Assembly: GCA_964019695.1 (NCBI GenBank)
Contig: OZ026525.1
Coordinates: forward strand, 84,516,279-84,580,278
Source: Loripinus fragilis
Lineage: Eukaryota > Mollusca > Bivalvia > Lucinida > Lucinidae
DNA length: 64,000 bases
Reading direction: 5' to 3'
The notes below the pieces were generated by a model that saw only the letters and a list, made by a program, of their open reading frames with translations, did no database searches and was not told the DNA's origin. The position numbers and the translations under genes were made by a program. Below are positions 45,275-57,416 of the stretch, one piece after another; position 1 is the stretch's first letter; each line of letters opens with the position of its first letter.

Positions 45275-45417
45275 AAATTAATATAATAGCCTCCTTTATG
45301 GAACACTGTCAAAGACATTTATCGAAAACCATGATGATAAAATGCACCAATCAAATTTATATAATAGCCTCCTGTATGGAACATTGTCAAAGGCATTTAT
45401 CGAAAACCATGATGATC
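45275..45417 (+). repeat. Direct duplication, two ~64-bp units, 78-bp period
   Basis: Both units contain ataatagcctcc, tatggaaca and catttatcgaaaaccatgat, with several substitutions between them. Confidence 0.8.
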
Positions 45418-45539
45418 AGATGTGTCTGCTTGTATCCACGATTCACAGCATCACCCAGGTACCGTTACAGATGATTTCTTGCACAAACGGACTCAAATGG
45501 TTTTGCTTTTGCTAGGAAACCATGTCTTGACAATCAAAA

Positions 45540-47458
45540 TATATGTCTATTAAATATGTCAATTTCAATATTACCCACAATTTCAAAAATATTTGAAAAA
45601 CATCAATCATCATTTAATGGGATATTTAAACAAATACAAGTTGATACATGAAAGTCAATCAGGATTTCGACCAAAACATAGCTGCCAAACTGCACTGATC
45701 AAACTAATAGACCAGTAGAAAGAATGCATTGATAAAGGCGATATTGTAGGCACGCTTTTATAGACTTTCGTAAAGCTTTTGATGTAGTAGATCACAACAT
45801 ATTATTAAGAAAATTACAAATATATAAATTCAGTCCAAATGCCATTCGATGGTTCCAATCATACTTGGAATATCGCCAGCAAGCTTTAGTAACTGATAAT
45901 GGTTTATTAGAATATGCACAAGTACATTCAGGAGTCCCTCAAGGCTCGCTACTTGGCCCTACTTTATTTTTATTATTTATAAATGATCTTCCACTGTCCC
46001 TTCAATACTGTTCATCTGACTTCTATGCAGATGATGCAACTTTTCATACTCATGATATAGATATACATACCATCGAAAGCAGAATACAATCCGATTTCAA
46101 TGCCTCTAAGCTGTGGAGTACCTTAAACAAAATGCACATCCATTATCAAAAAAACATCCTGTATGACAATAGGCACTAGACAACTGTTAGATGGCACAGA
46201 TCATTTAGATATCAAAACTGATAACATAAATATAAGGTCTGTATCCAATCAAAAACTGATGGGACTTCATATTGATGAAAATTTAAACTGGAATACTCAT
46301 ATAGACAATCTTTGTAAGGTCGTTTCCTCCAAAATATCTCTACTGCGACAGCTGGCTGAGTATGTTCCCTTGCAAGTTCAAAAACAATTTTATCAAGGAT
46401 ACATCCTCCCGTTACTTGATTACGGTTCTATAACTTGGGGATCAACATCTACTGCCAATATAGAAAGGTTATCAAAATTGCAGAAAAGAGCAGCACGGAT
46501 AATACTCAAATCAGACTCCTATACTCCATCTGTCTTAATGTTTCAGGAGCTTGACTGGCTTTCTGTTAGAAGCAGAATAAAATATAATAAAGCTGTCATT
46601 ATATATAAGGCATTAAACAATATGACACCGAACTACATGACAAAATTGCTTATGCCGATGTCCCAGACACACTCATTGAATCTAAGATCAGAACAAAATG
46701 GTACTTTATATACACCTTTAGCACGTACTTCGCTGTATAGTGGTGCATTTTCTTGTTCAGCTCCCAAACTCTGGAACTCATTTCCTCAAGACGTAAGAAA
46801 CTCAACATCACTTAGTGCTTTTAAAAGAAACGTAAGAACGATTTGCTAAATACAGCAGGAAGCTGTGATTTTTTTTATAGTTGTTAACTAAGTTTTATAA
46901 CATTTGTACAATTGGTCTCACACACATTAGTTCTCCCATTTACTGCAGGCACACCGTTTCTGCAAAGATGGGAGGTAGTCTACAGAGGATTTTTTTTTAT
47001 TATATATGGATGGCTCTTACAGCTATTTATAAGAATACTTTGCTAGAAGACTGTGATAGCATTTTATTTTTAATATTAACCTAGCTAGCATGTGATAGAT
47101 CTCTGGTTCTTAACTGATCCTCTTGTGTGCGTGATGGATGTTATAACAACTTTTATAGCTTGGAATATCATGTCATTGTATTAAGACATGGTACTTCAAC
47201 ATTTTAAAGAGAACACCAATGTGTTTTTTTTAATCTTGCTGTATTATTATAATTGGTTTAACTGTTTATATGCCCAAGTACATGTGTTTTATATGTATGT
47301 GTGATATAACATGATATAACCACTTCTTTTAATGTAAATCTCTGTAGATATGTTTTATGTGTAAATAGTTATTTTACAGAGGGCCATACGGTAGACTAGC
47401 TTACAAAGCAAAATGTGTCACCCTCTATAAATATTGTATAAATAAATAAAATAAAAAT
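45540..47458 (+). pseudogene. Decayed CR1/L2-like LINE, reverse transcriptase fragment
   Basis: Pieces of one reverse transcriptase occur in shifting frames. LPTISKIFEKH lies near 45560. ESQSGFRPKHSCQTALI lies near 45650, then an in-frame stop. FRKAFDVVDHNILL lies near 45770. An ORF at 45865-46179 has GVPQGSLLGP and the catalytic YADD. An overlapping-frame ORF at 46163-46849 has the C-terminal region, with QKRAARIIL and PKLWNSFP. No endonuclease or RNase H is present, the 5' part is missing, and there are at least two frameshifts and two stops. The 3' end is probably the aaataaataaaataaaaat tail at about 47440-47458. The lack of RNase H and the C-terminal motif favour the CR1/L2 group. Confidence 0.85.
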
Positions 47459-48700
47459 AATGTTATTAACGGGTATATGATCCAATTTCGTTCAACAGAT
47501 GCATATTTATTAATATTTCGAAATATTCATTTAGATCGTATGATACTGGCATGTAGTCATTTGTGCAGGTGGTTCTGCATGTAAAAATATGACTGTATTT
47601 GCTCTTGGACCTTTATCCTGTGGGCCTGAGTAGCATAGGGATCGTAGGCTTGATCCATTGGCTTCACCGGCCTATATGTGGAATTTCAAATTGATACTCA
47701 GTCCCTACAATAACCAGTTGTTATCGGGATAGATATCCAAAAACTAAAACTGCAGGACAATAGTAAATTAACAATGATGTACATTTATTTTCATGCTGGA
47801 TTCGCGCCCAGTCACTAGTTACATTGTAGAGGAATCTCGTGGTTGTATATTCGGTCTAGATAGGTCAGGTGATGGAAAATTTCGATAGTGGGCACACATT
47901 TTCCATGTTTTACGCTAATCACACCGCATGTGACAGGGGTTTGTTATTAGCACAGCTGTCAGAAAATAGTTATGATTCAAAAGTAACAAGTTACATTAAG
48001 GAATATTACATTTTTACCATTTTTGCTACTGAAAGTGCCAGTTTTGATCATGCCATCAGTCAGCTTTGAATTCAGTTCTGAATCAGATGTGCAAAGATTA
48101 TGCTAGGATTTAGAACGTGCCGATCAGATTATGTTCTGTTCTGAGTTTATGCTTGATAATGAATTAATTTCTGTGTGCTAATATGTAGCAAATACATTTA
48201 AAAATCAATTATACGATCATCAAGTGTCGAAACAAACTATATTGTTATTCAGTTACGTTATACTGCACTGTTTGCATATGTCCCATAGAAAGGACGACAA
48301 GGTTGTTTGGATTAAGTGATTTATCAAAGGTCCAACACTTCTTAATCTTTTCAATTATTGGGATATGGGGATCGAAGACAGCGGCAAGTGTAAATACATT
48401 GTACATGTATATTGGTCAGAGGCAAAACACCATGTTAAACACGTGTACTCATATAAATCTAGGGCGGACTTGATTTAGAAATTTTAGAGAACACAGAGTA
48501 CGCCAGAACAGCCATCTAAAACAAGCAAATCTGAGCACTTTGAGTACTCCGCAGTAAATCAAGCGGTTACTGTTTAAATTATGAAATAATAACACAGTCC
48601 GATTGCCAAGAAGATGCCGCAGTTGAAATCACTTACAACCAGAATATGGATATTTCTGTCAAGAGCAGCGGTCCGGATGCCTTATTAAAGTGCAAACATT
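47459..48700. other. Unassigned non-coding sequence
   Basis: AT-rich, with no ORF carrying a protein signature and no sharp repeat boundary. A gtaggcttgatcc motif near 47650 could be a worn tRNA-like fragment. Confidence 0.35.
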
Positions 48701-48735
48701 TCCGGGTATAATATATACCTCGTCGCGAGAATCCC

Positions 48736-48991
48736 TTAACCCATTGTATTCTGATGGATTATCCCATACAGATTAAAGCAATAAGGGTGGGGTTGTCCAT
48801 TATATATTTTAAGGGGCCACAGATCCTCATTTTCCAATTAGTATGTATTTCTGTCCCTGAGTATTGTTTTTACATGAACAAACAGACGAGTGTAGACCAT
48901 TATGAAATGCCACATTATGCAGCATTTCATGTGGGCGCTCACTGTTTGTTAAAGTACCCGTTTATGGGGTTCAAGTATACAAAGGGTTAAT
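48736..48991. mobile_element. Diverged MITE related to family M2
   Basis: It is bounded by ttaaccca and gggttaa. It has a central dyad gaaatgccacatta / gcagcatttcat and the flanking motif cactgtttg, as in the better-preserved M2 copies. Confidence 0.45.
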
Positions 48992-49002
48992 AAACTGCAT
49001 GC

Positions 49003-49200
49003 GGATATCACAGGCGTAGACCATGCAGCCTGCACATCCGCGCAGTCTAATCAGCGCCTTTATTATTTGTTTTCTGGAAAAAAGTAATGGTAGAGTTGCT
49101 ACCTTCAAATTTTCTACATTCTAGCTAGTTCCTGTAGCTGAGCAGGCTGGTCTTACCTGGCCGCAAACCCCGAAGACAGGTTCTCGTGTGTCGAGACCAT
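49003..49200. mobile_element. Partial MITE, family M3, copy 3
   Basis: It contains cctgcacatccgcgcagtct, then attctagctagttcctgtag and ccgaagacaggttctcgtgt, in the order of the family. No left terminal repeat was recognised. Confidence 0.5.
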
Positions 49201-49679
49201 ACTATGATCACTATAAGTTACTGAGATCATGGATATGACAATGTAACTTTCTTTGGAAATGTCTAAAATTACATTTCACGTTTACTGTAGCCATTGCACT
49301 TAGCATATGCGAACCAGAGAACAAAGCACCAGCCTCTCCGAGCCTAGCAGGATCAACGTTTCTATAGGACATGACAGGACAGAACACAAACCAATCGAGC
49401 GTTTGGACAGATGAATAACCATACAGCCGGTATGCAGACATTTGAAAATATAGGATAAAAGCTGTTTCAACGATCGAATTCGAACAAATGTACGTAGGCA
49501 GGACAACCGCACTCATGATAATTTGGCACCCTTCAAATTGTCAATTAACGAAGGCCCAAGCGAGCACATATTCGCAAGAGCCCATGCTGCTCGCATGCAA
49601 AAAGTACGAAGGCAGAAAAAGTATCAGACCAAAAAGTAGGCCTACAGCCCCGCTAGGTACGTCAGCATGTGCGTTAAAA

Positions 49680-50122
49680 ACCAATATAAGCCTAACGTCC
49701 TTTTTGTGGGACATAGACAAACAGTGCAGACCCAGATCAGACGCCGCAGAGTGCGGCGTCTGATCAGGGTATCTACTGTTTGCATACATTGTGTTCTATT
49801 AAAATTTCAATAAAAGTGAAAAACACCACTCAATAACCCATTAAAAACGGAAATTGTCTGGTCCAATTGATAAGGGTGGGAAATTACTTTAAGCTTAAAT
49901 GGTTTGATTTTGTTTGATTTGATTTTTACCTCCCATCAACAATCTTTCAGTTATGTAAGGACGCGTCTTCCTGGGCTGAACCAGTACTACGCTAGAATTA
50001 ATATGTCTTGCTCAAGGACACAACGCAAGTGACGCCGGCGATGCTCAAACCCGCGGTCCCTCGGTCTCGAGTCAAGCACTCTGCCACAGAGCCACTGTGA
50101 TCCATAGGCTTAAATGGGTTTA
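49680..50122. mobile_element. MITE, family M2, copy 1, split by a SINE
   Basis: Left end is tataagcctaacg. The right end gcttaaatgg is duplicated around the inserted SINE (49893-49902 and 50108-50117). The core dyad is CAGATCAGACGCCGC / GCGGCGTCTGATCAG at about 49732-49766. Confidence 0.8.
49903..50107 (-). repeat. tRNA-derived SINE nested in MITE M2
   Basis: Minus-strand copy of the family at 8500. It has box A (TGGCTCTGTGGCAGAGTG), box B-like GGTTTGAGC, the gtgtccttgagcaagacat body and a t-rich (plus strand) tail at 49903. The perfect 10-bp duplication GCTTAAATGG flanks it. Confidence 0.9.
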
Positions 50123-51248
50123 CGCCCATACGATGAGTACCAACATCTCATGGGCTGGCGCATGTGCACTCAGTAACACAGCTTCTTCTGAGCATAGTTT
50201 GATAGGTCACGTACGCATGAAGGTTGATCCTTTTGTACTATAAAATCAATCAAAATATAACGTAGAAGCTGTAAGTAATTGAGACAACATATTGTTTTCA
50301 AGCAACAGCTGGTCGTATAGTCCATTGCCAAAGTAACCGTGTGACAAAAACAACAAAACATAAACAAAAAAACAAAAACGAACGAACGAAAAACATCAGA
50401 AGCACACTACCATATTTTTAGAGCAAAATGTTATAGGAATGAATTTTATGAACAATTTCATGCTTGGACTCATCGGGTGTTTTTGCAGGTTGCAACAATG
50501 CCGTTGCATGACGTCGACTTTGCTATAGATGCTGTCAAACGGTCATAGCATCGCAAGAAAAAATGACTTTCTTTAAAGCTGCATACTCTGTAACTATGAA
50601 CATTTTTCGAAAATTTTTATTTTCTTTTTAAATCATTTGTAAAAGTAGAATTGAGTTACGCTTTCACAATAAATATGTTCACTGGAGCTGAAAACTGCAC
50701 GGAAAAGTGAATTATCTTATAAAACAGGTGTGTATTTCTCGTGTAGGTAATTATTTGCGTCCCTCCAATAATTCTAGACAGTTAATTTTAACATAAATGC
50801 TGTTGTTTTGATACTGATAATTTGTTAAGATTTACGAAATTGGTAAAATGAATACCTGAATTTTAGTTCTTTTACCATGTTCTTGAAAAATAGAAACATT
50901 TGTTCTAAAATTAAAAGATCAAAAGTTACAGACTATGCAGCTTTAAGTGCATACTTTTACTCGTACTGTACATGATAAAACTCCAAAACAACTGACAATA
51001 GTAAAAAGCGACTATAATGTACAAAAGCAACAGAAACAGAAGCTAGGCAATGATGGTCCCAGCCCAAAACAACCATCAAACATAAACCTACTAAGGCTTG
51101 TTTTTGCTCGTAACGTAAAAGAAATATTGAAAAGTAAGCGACCAGGGTATTTGTAAACATACAAGGTCGGTGTCCAGCAAAATTTAAGGATTGACATGTG
51201 CTCCAATGCAGACACTGATTTTCGTTTGCGCTGTTCACACATGCATAT
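50123..51248. other. Unassigned non-coding sequence
   Basis: AT-rich intergenic DNA. No ORF with recognisable domains and no convincing terminal repeats were found. Confidence 0.35.
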
Positions 51249-51480
51249 ATGAGCCGTGACACGTGATTTCCAGCAATGAGGTTTTTTGACAAGTGTAGAG
51301 CCTGTGCAATCTCTTTTTAAGCTTAGAAACTCCAAATGTTGTTCGTCAGTAGATTTACCATCATAGAATATCCAAGCGACTAGCAAAGGCTCTGACCAGA
51401 CTGCGTGTACGCGCAGGCTGGTCTGAGCCTTTGCTGGTCGCACATACCACATTGTTGTAAATCTCATGTCACGGCTCATT
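51249..51480. mobile_element. MITE, family M1, copy 2
   Basis: Ends atgagccgtgacacgtgatt and, inverted, atgagccgtgacatgagatt. The central dyad gaccagactgcg / gcaggctggtc shows matching changes in both arms relative to the other copies. Confidence 0.88.
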
Positions 51481-52005
51481 TATTATGTACTTTATGCTAG
51501 ACCTTTGTAGTTTAACTTACTTGACTAACTTGACGTCGAAATCTTTCTAGGCTAGGTAGCCTCTATGGATGCTTTTCTTGGTCGTTTTTCCTGTCTGTTA
51601 TCCTAGTAATCATCTTGCTGAGGAAGAGATAGTCCCTTACTTTGCTTTAATTAGGAGGTGGCTCTCTATGTTCTGTGTCTCTTCCTCGTGATGTCGTGGG
51701 TTGGTCTGTTGTCTTTGGTCTATAATTGTAGTATTTCCTGGTCATACTCACTTATTGTTTTATTTTAACAGCACGCTAAACATTATGAATAATGTCCAGT
51801 AACAATATACATTCAACAGCAATATGTAAAATATATACTAAAATGTACAATTTGATGTTTTCTTTAAAGGAAACTTTAAAGTACTCCTCTGAAATCAACT
51901 GTCAGTAATGAAATCAAATTGGTATGAATGTTCGCTGGTTGACTTTTTATCAAAATAGCTGAAATGTGGCCACCAAGGTGGCGCATTTTTTTTTTGCTGC
52001 TAAGG

Positions 52006-52078
52006 AAACTTCATGGGCGGATCTAGAGGGGGCGGGGACAGGAGGTCCGGACCCCCCCCCCCCACTAAAGAATAACAA
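52006..52078. repeat. Poly-C containing repeat fragment
   Basis: Contains gggcggatctagaggggg, then gtccggacccc and a C-run. A related inverted fragment (ctagatccgcccctgtca) occurs at 62095-62112, and ggtccggacacc occurs near 56878. Confidence 0.5.
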
Positions 52079-52144
52079 AACATAGGATTTCTTAGCAAAA
52101 CTGGTCCGGGTCGCCTGAAAAATGGCAAAGCTACCACGCCAGCA

Positions 52145-52219
52145 TTCAATGTTGGGCCATCATCGGCCCGCCAGCGAAACACCATTTAGATGGCGTTTCG
52201 TTGACGGGCCGATGATGGC
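52145..52219. repeat. Palindromic repeat, GCCATCATCGG family, copy 1
   Basis: Arms gccatcatcggcccgc and its inverse (gacgggccgatgatggc) continue inward through gcgaaac / gtttcg to a centre at atttagat. A second copy is at 56704. Confidence 0.8.
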
Positions 52220-52520
52220 ACACTTTTAGTTGTAATAGTTTTAAACCGTTTTCAAAGGTTATAAACAGGTTACAAAAGTCCCTTTTAGCAAGGGAAGAGT
52301 TTCAAAAATGAAGGAGGACAGGGGAGTTTGACGGCCAGATGGTACACGAATACCATAGGAAAGTTGTGTAATTGAATCCTAGTTTTCATTAAATGATTTT
52401 GATGCATAGTTATTTCACACGAAATGGCAGGAATATATTGCTAGACACAGCATTCGGGTTTTGTATATTCCATGTGATTGTGGCAACAAAATAGAACTAT
52501 AAAATGCATTTGCGCAGTTT

Positions 52521-52738
52521 AAAGCCCATATACGCCGAGCGTTCTTTTTAACAGTGTATACCCAGATCAGACACCGCTATATATGCGGTGTCTGATCAGG
52601 GTCTCTACTGTTTGATTGCAGAATTTTCTATTAAAATTTTGAATAAAAATTGAATATACCACCCAGCAACCCTTAAAACGGAAGTAGACGGATCAAATAA
52701 ATAAGAGTGAAAAATTCTATTCAGCTTAAATGGGTTAA
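52521..52738. mobile_element. MITE, family M2, copy 2
   Basis: Core dyad AGATCAGACACCGC / GCGGTGTCTGATC, then the shared motif ctactgtttg, and right end gcttaaatgggttaaa. The left end is weaker. Confidence 0.75.
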
Positions 52739-53126
52739 ACACGCTGTCAGCCTATTCTTTAAAATATTGTCATTAAAATATTTCACAGTGCTTTAGTATA
52801 ACAAATAAAAACGCGAATTCCGAATGCCAATACTCGTTACCCGGTTAACGCGTTGAGCTGCACTGTAACGCGTTTGCCTGCTCTACCAATCAATTCAGCC
52901 TGGATCGGACTTGGTTCAACCGGCTCCAGAATCTTCGGAAATAGAGAATTTTAAATCAAGTTGTGCGGAAAATCGTCCTAAAGGCTCTTCCAAACCTGCT
53001 TTTGAACAGGAGGGACGATGAGAGGATTTAGGAAAAAGTTTCAGATGATTTTCCATGCAACTTGATATAAATTTTCTTCATCCGAAGATTCTGGAGGTTG
53101 AATCAAGTCTGACCTAAAAAAAACAT

Positions 53127-53370
53127 ACGAGCCGCGACATGTGATTTCCAACAATGTGGTATTTTGACAAGTGTAGACTCAGACGAGCCTATGCAGCATC
53201 CTATATAGCTTAAAAACTCCAAAATGCTGTTCAGTCAGTAGCTTAACATTCATAGAATATTCAAGCGACTAGCAAAGGCTCTGATCAGACTGCGCGTATG
53301 CGCAGGCTGATCTGAGGCTTTGCTGGTCGCACACACAACATTGTTGGAAATCTCATGTTGCGTCTCATAT
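53127..53370. mobile_element. MITE, family M1, copy 3
   Basis: Left end acgagccgcgacatgtgatt; right end inverted atgagacgcaacatgagatt. The core is ctgatcagactgcgcg / atgcgcaggctgatctg. Confidence 0.88.
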
Positions 53371-54185
53371 TTCATTTATTAACCTTAATTCTAAAAAATA
53401 CATGAGCAATCATGATAGCTTACATAGGTCATAAAGGTGGATTTGATATAAAAGTGTCAGGTGTTTCTCTTGCAAGCAAAAAGCCTCAAGTTGCTATTTA
53501 ACAGTGTTAATTTTGTGACAATTTTGTCCACCATTTTGTAGTTATGGCGTTACCTTCGTACTCTCCACAATCACTTGATTGTCAAGGCTGCCTTCCGTAC
53601 ATTCGGAAGATGTCGAAGACGGCGAATCAAGTCCAACCCTGGTGTATAATCAACGCATATCAACGTGTATCCTCGCATATAAACGCAGTTTTGCGTTGAA
53701 AAGGTTTGCTGCATTGCCAATCGAAAAAGGAGTGCATATGATCAAATATTGAGATAAGTAATAATATTATTTTGCACGCGATGGATTTTCGATTTTACAA
53801 TCATTTAACCGGATTTAGCATCCAGAGAGTCAACACATTTCAATATGGATTGTCAATATTTATTTTTAAAAGAAATTAGATTGGTTAATAGATCAGTGTG
53901 TCTTAACGCTTATAGATATTCATGAATCTTACATTACATTGGTATGCGTTGATTTGCGCGTTTAAACTCAATTTAATCCAACGTACATACAACGCATTGG
54001 AAACTCGCATGAAACGCGTTTTTGAAGTACAGATAGGCAAACGGTAGTATATGACTATACTTTACATAACACTTTCGGCTGTAACAAGTAAACTAATGAC
54101 AACGTCCGTGACAACAATGCAAATTTTCATTGAAATAAACACACTTGGAAGGCGATAGCATCGCATTCAAAAGGTCATAATTATG
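53371..54185. other. Unassigned non-coding sequence
   Basis: AT-rich, with several aacgcatat/aacgcgt-like motifs (53640-54010). They may be diffuse repeats but no boundary is clear. Confidence 0.35.
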
Positions 54186-54192
54186 ATGAACA

Positions 54193-54282
54193 GAATCTTA
54201 CACTCGTGATCATTTCATATTAAACTCGCCGAAGTTGCGTTTAATAGATTTCAAATGAAATGATCACGAGTGTAAGACCCTT
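54193..54282. repeat. Palindrome with 23-bp perfect arms
   Basis: TCTTACACTCGTGATCATTT plus CAT at the left is matched exactly by the inverse at the right (atgaaatgatcacgagtgta plus aga), about 36 bases apart. Confidence 0.9.
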
Positions 54283-54557
54283 TGTATTGGCATCATTTGA
54301 TAATAGGTTTTCCTTTTAACACATTTATCATATCATATCAGCCAAAAGTATCAGCTGATCTATAAGAAACAAAAAAGTCGCAATGTGTATCTTTAAAAGC
54401 TAGTATTTCACTACTAATCTCTCGGGCGTGAGAGTTTATTTGAAAGATTCCATGTATTTTATGGCCTCAGACAATGAGTCTGCGACTGTCAAGCTAAAAC
54501 GCTTTAAAATATCGTATATCTACTTTAACTGTCATAACAGCTACACATAATTAAGAA

Positions 54558-54733
54558 ATAGATCAGCCCAAGCAGTGAATTGAAAGTAATAATTCACTGT
54601 TTGGAGGTCAGTTGTAAAGAAGATCAAATCACAAGCGCGCAGCGCGAGTGATTTATCTTCGTACAACTGACCGACAAACAGTGAATTATTACTCAACAAT
54701 TTACGCACTGGAGCTGATCTATTTCGATTCTAA
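54558..54733. mobile_element. Large imperfect palindrome (fold-back element)
   Basis: The arms run from aatagatcagc to its inverse gctgatctatt. Pairing continues through taataattcactgtttg / caaacagtgaattatta and ggtcagttgta / tacaactgacc to a centre rich in gcgcgc near 54640. Confidence 0.85.
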
Positions 54734-55318
54734 CACATAATAAACGCCGAAAACACATTCGAAGTCTTCAGCTTCTTCCAACTTTCGGCCATTGCACTGA
54801 ATGATTCCCGCCAATAGTTGGACGGTGTCGCATACGTTTACATGTAATTGTAACGTCTTTCAAGCGTAAAAACGACGTTATATCGTCTATCGCCATGAAT
54901 GACGTAATTTTCCAGTGACGTCAGCTATCACACACCTTACATGTAGCTGTGAATTATTGTCCAAAATATCACAGTTTGTTACCGTTGGCTCTATAGGCGA
55001 GGTGTGTTAGAATTGAGCGCACACTGTCATGAAAAAAGGTTTGCATCCCATAAGCTACCAGCGAACTGTGTTCCCGCCTTGTGTTGCCGCTAACTTCGCT
55101 GATGGCTCATATAACAACAACAACAAAAACACTCAAGCATGTTTAGTGTTCGTGCATGCACACACCAGTGATAAAGAATGCTTTACTATAAAAAATTGCC
55201 GAAACCATTAATACATTGAAGTCTTCTTCCGATCAAAGTCGCTGAATTGGTTAGATTTATGTCAGAGTAGTATAGCTATTTTTTATTAAAGCCCAAAGAA
55301 AATAAAATGTAGAATATT

Positions 55319-55542
55319 AACCCATTTAAGCCTAATGGAATTTCCCACTGTTATCAATTGGACCAGTCCAATTCTGTTTAAGGGTTGTTGGTTGGTATTT
55401 TTCATTTTTATTCAAACTTTGACAGAACGTTCTGTAAGCTAACAATGGAGAACCTGATCAGATGCCGCATTTTGCGGCATCTGATCTGGATATGCACTGT
55501 TTGCCAATGTCCCACAAAAATGACGCGAGGCTTATATGGGTT
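55319..55542. mobile_element. MITE, family M2, copy 3 (inverted relative to copies 1, 2 and 4)
   Basis: Ends ttaacccatttaagcctaa and ggcttatatgggttaa. Core dyad GATCAGATGCCGC / GCGGCATCTGATC. Confidence 0.88.
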
Positions 55543-56329
55543 AAGCACGCATGTTATTAAGAGACCGTGGCTAATATAGTCAAGACAAAACCTGACTCGA
55601 ACTGCCATAATCAATCTAAATATTGTGTCTTTGCGGCCTAGTGGTTATCTGCCGGAAGGGACTGGTGTATTACTTTATTGTATCTATTTCTGATCTTTGT
55701 CCCTTACCTACTTTTATATCCCTACACAATAATTGATTTTGCCTTATAAGCCAACCATTTTAGCTAGACTCAGTGTCATACTTCCACATCATCGTAGTAT
55801 AAGTTAGAAGAATGAGCAACAAAATGAAGCGCACTGCTTGATCCTGTAATCGCGTTGAGCATGAGTGGAATAAAAGCCTAAGTTCCATCCTATATGCTGA
55901 CAAAAACTGTATACTGTATTACAACCAATGGTTGTTTAAAAGATCCAAAATATTATTCGTTTATTGCATAAATACGATGATAATCACAACATCATAGCGT
56001 ACACTGTACTATTGAACATGTGAAGTATAAAGATTCGAATAAGTCTTCGGACTTCCTTCTGAATCCCTTTTGTATGATGCTTATATCTATTATTAATGTG
56101 TTGCTTTGTAAATATTTATGTATTGTACAAATGAAATAAGTTTAAACCAATGCAGGTTAAAAGTATTGCAGAATGCTCCAAGGGGTTTTACTGTAATATC
56201 AAATAAAACACTAGAACTCATGCAATTTTTTAAAAATATTTAATAAAACATGATTGTTAGTTTGTGTTTAACTCATATAATGCATACTTATTTTTGAGAT
56301 TGTATTTTAATTTACAAAATATTGTTCAG
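55543..56329. other. Unassigned non-coding sequence
   Basis: AT-rich intergenic DNA. A ggcctagtggttatctgcc motif at about 55635 resembles a tRNA box A, but no box B follows. Confidence 0.35.
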
Positions 56330-56500
56330 TCGTGCTGGGACGTTTTGAAAATTTCCTGGGTAGAACTATTACTAAACGGATAATAACGTGTCTTACTCAA
56401 TGACGCCACAAAGTGCCCCCGGCATGGCTCAAACCAACGACCCCTCTACGACATACCTCAAGTTGGGCACTCTACCGCTGAGCTACTGCGCCCCCTCGTA
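56330..56500 (-). repeat. tRNA-derived SINE, second subfamily
   Basis: On the minus strand GCGCAGTAGCTCAGCGGTAG forms box A, followed by GGTTTGAGCC as box B. The body is a worn version of the Meta-type segment (gagtaagacacg). Confidence 0.75.
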
Positions 56501-56539
56501 ATAAAACATATGCCAACTACAACAAAAACAACAACATAC

Positions 56540-56640
56540 GGGAGCACCGTTGCTCCGTTGACAGAGAGCCGAGCTCGTTATCAAGAGGTTAAATTACGGG
56601 TTCGAATCCCACCGTCGACATTGTTTCATGCCCTCAATCC
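56540..56640 (+). repeat. Possible tRNA-like SINE head
   Basis: GGGTTCGAATCCCACCG is a good box B. Upstream box A is weak (gacagagagccgagctc). The spacing would fit a tRNA with a long variable arm. Confidence 0.4.
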
Positions 56641-56703
56641 ACAGTTCAACTCAGGTAAATGTCCTGATATGACTAACAAATTGTTGACAAATACCACTAT
56701 AAA

Positions 56704-56771
56704 CGGGCCATCATCGCCCCACTAGCGAAACGCCATTTAAATGGCGTTTCGATGGCGTGCCGATGATGGCT
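56704..56771. repeat. Palindromic repeat, GCCATCATCGG family, copy 2
   Basis: GCCATCATCGCCCCACTAGC opens it and the inverse closes it (gtgccgatgatggc). The centre is the perfect dyad cgaaacgccatttaaatggcgtttcg. Confidence 0.85.
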
Positions 56772-57416
56772 CAACATCGAAAGCTTGCTTGGAAGCTTTG
56801 TGATTTTTTAGAGGATCTGGACCAGATTTGCAATGAAACTCTATATTTTGTGATTTTACAGGAAGGGAGGTGGGGGGGGGTCCGGACACCCTGTACCCTC
56901 TTCTTGATCCGAGCATGGTATCGACTAGTTTTTGGTAGGTCCTTTCATCTGTTTCATAAGTTTTGTAGATATCAGAGAAGACCGTCACTAGACAACGTAG
57001 CGGTGATTACTCTTTAGTCGTCATTGGTTGTCCATGCCATAAGTTACATTTTATATGTAGTTGTGCATTTATTATTCTCCCCAAAGATTATGTAAGCAAT
57101 TGGGAGGTTGTAAATTTCGCTAAATGGCTTATGTCATATTTAATGTTTTCAAATGTGATTATTATTCCAAAGATATATAGCAAGACTATGAAATTATCTT
57201 AAAACAAATGATCATCTCTAAGAACACTGGCAGTAAAAAATTATTAAAGGCAATCTATACAACACTATTGTGACAATTGCAAATATCAAAAGTTTTGAGA
57301 GACGTCCTGAGAAAGCCTGCGTTTGTTGCATGCGAACGTGCCCAATTCTGCACATTCTGATTAAAGTATCAACCATTATCCTGCCAAACTTGGATATACA
57401 TGTACCTTCTTTAAAA

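Noticed and set aside
47620..47720. Possible tRNA-like sequence (gtaggcttgatcc)
   Set aside because: Only one promoter-like box and no cloverleaf could be drawn.
51012..51479. 155-codon minus-strand ORF
   Set aside because: It runs through MITE M1 copy 2 and has no protein signature. A chance frame.
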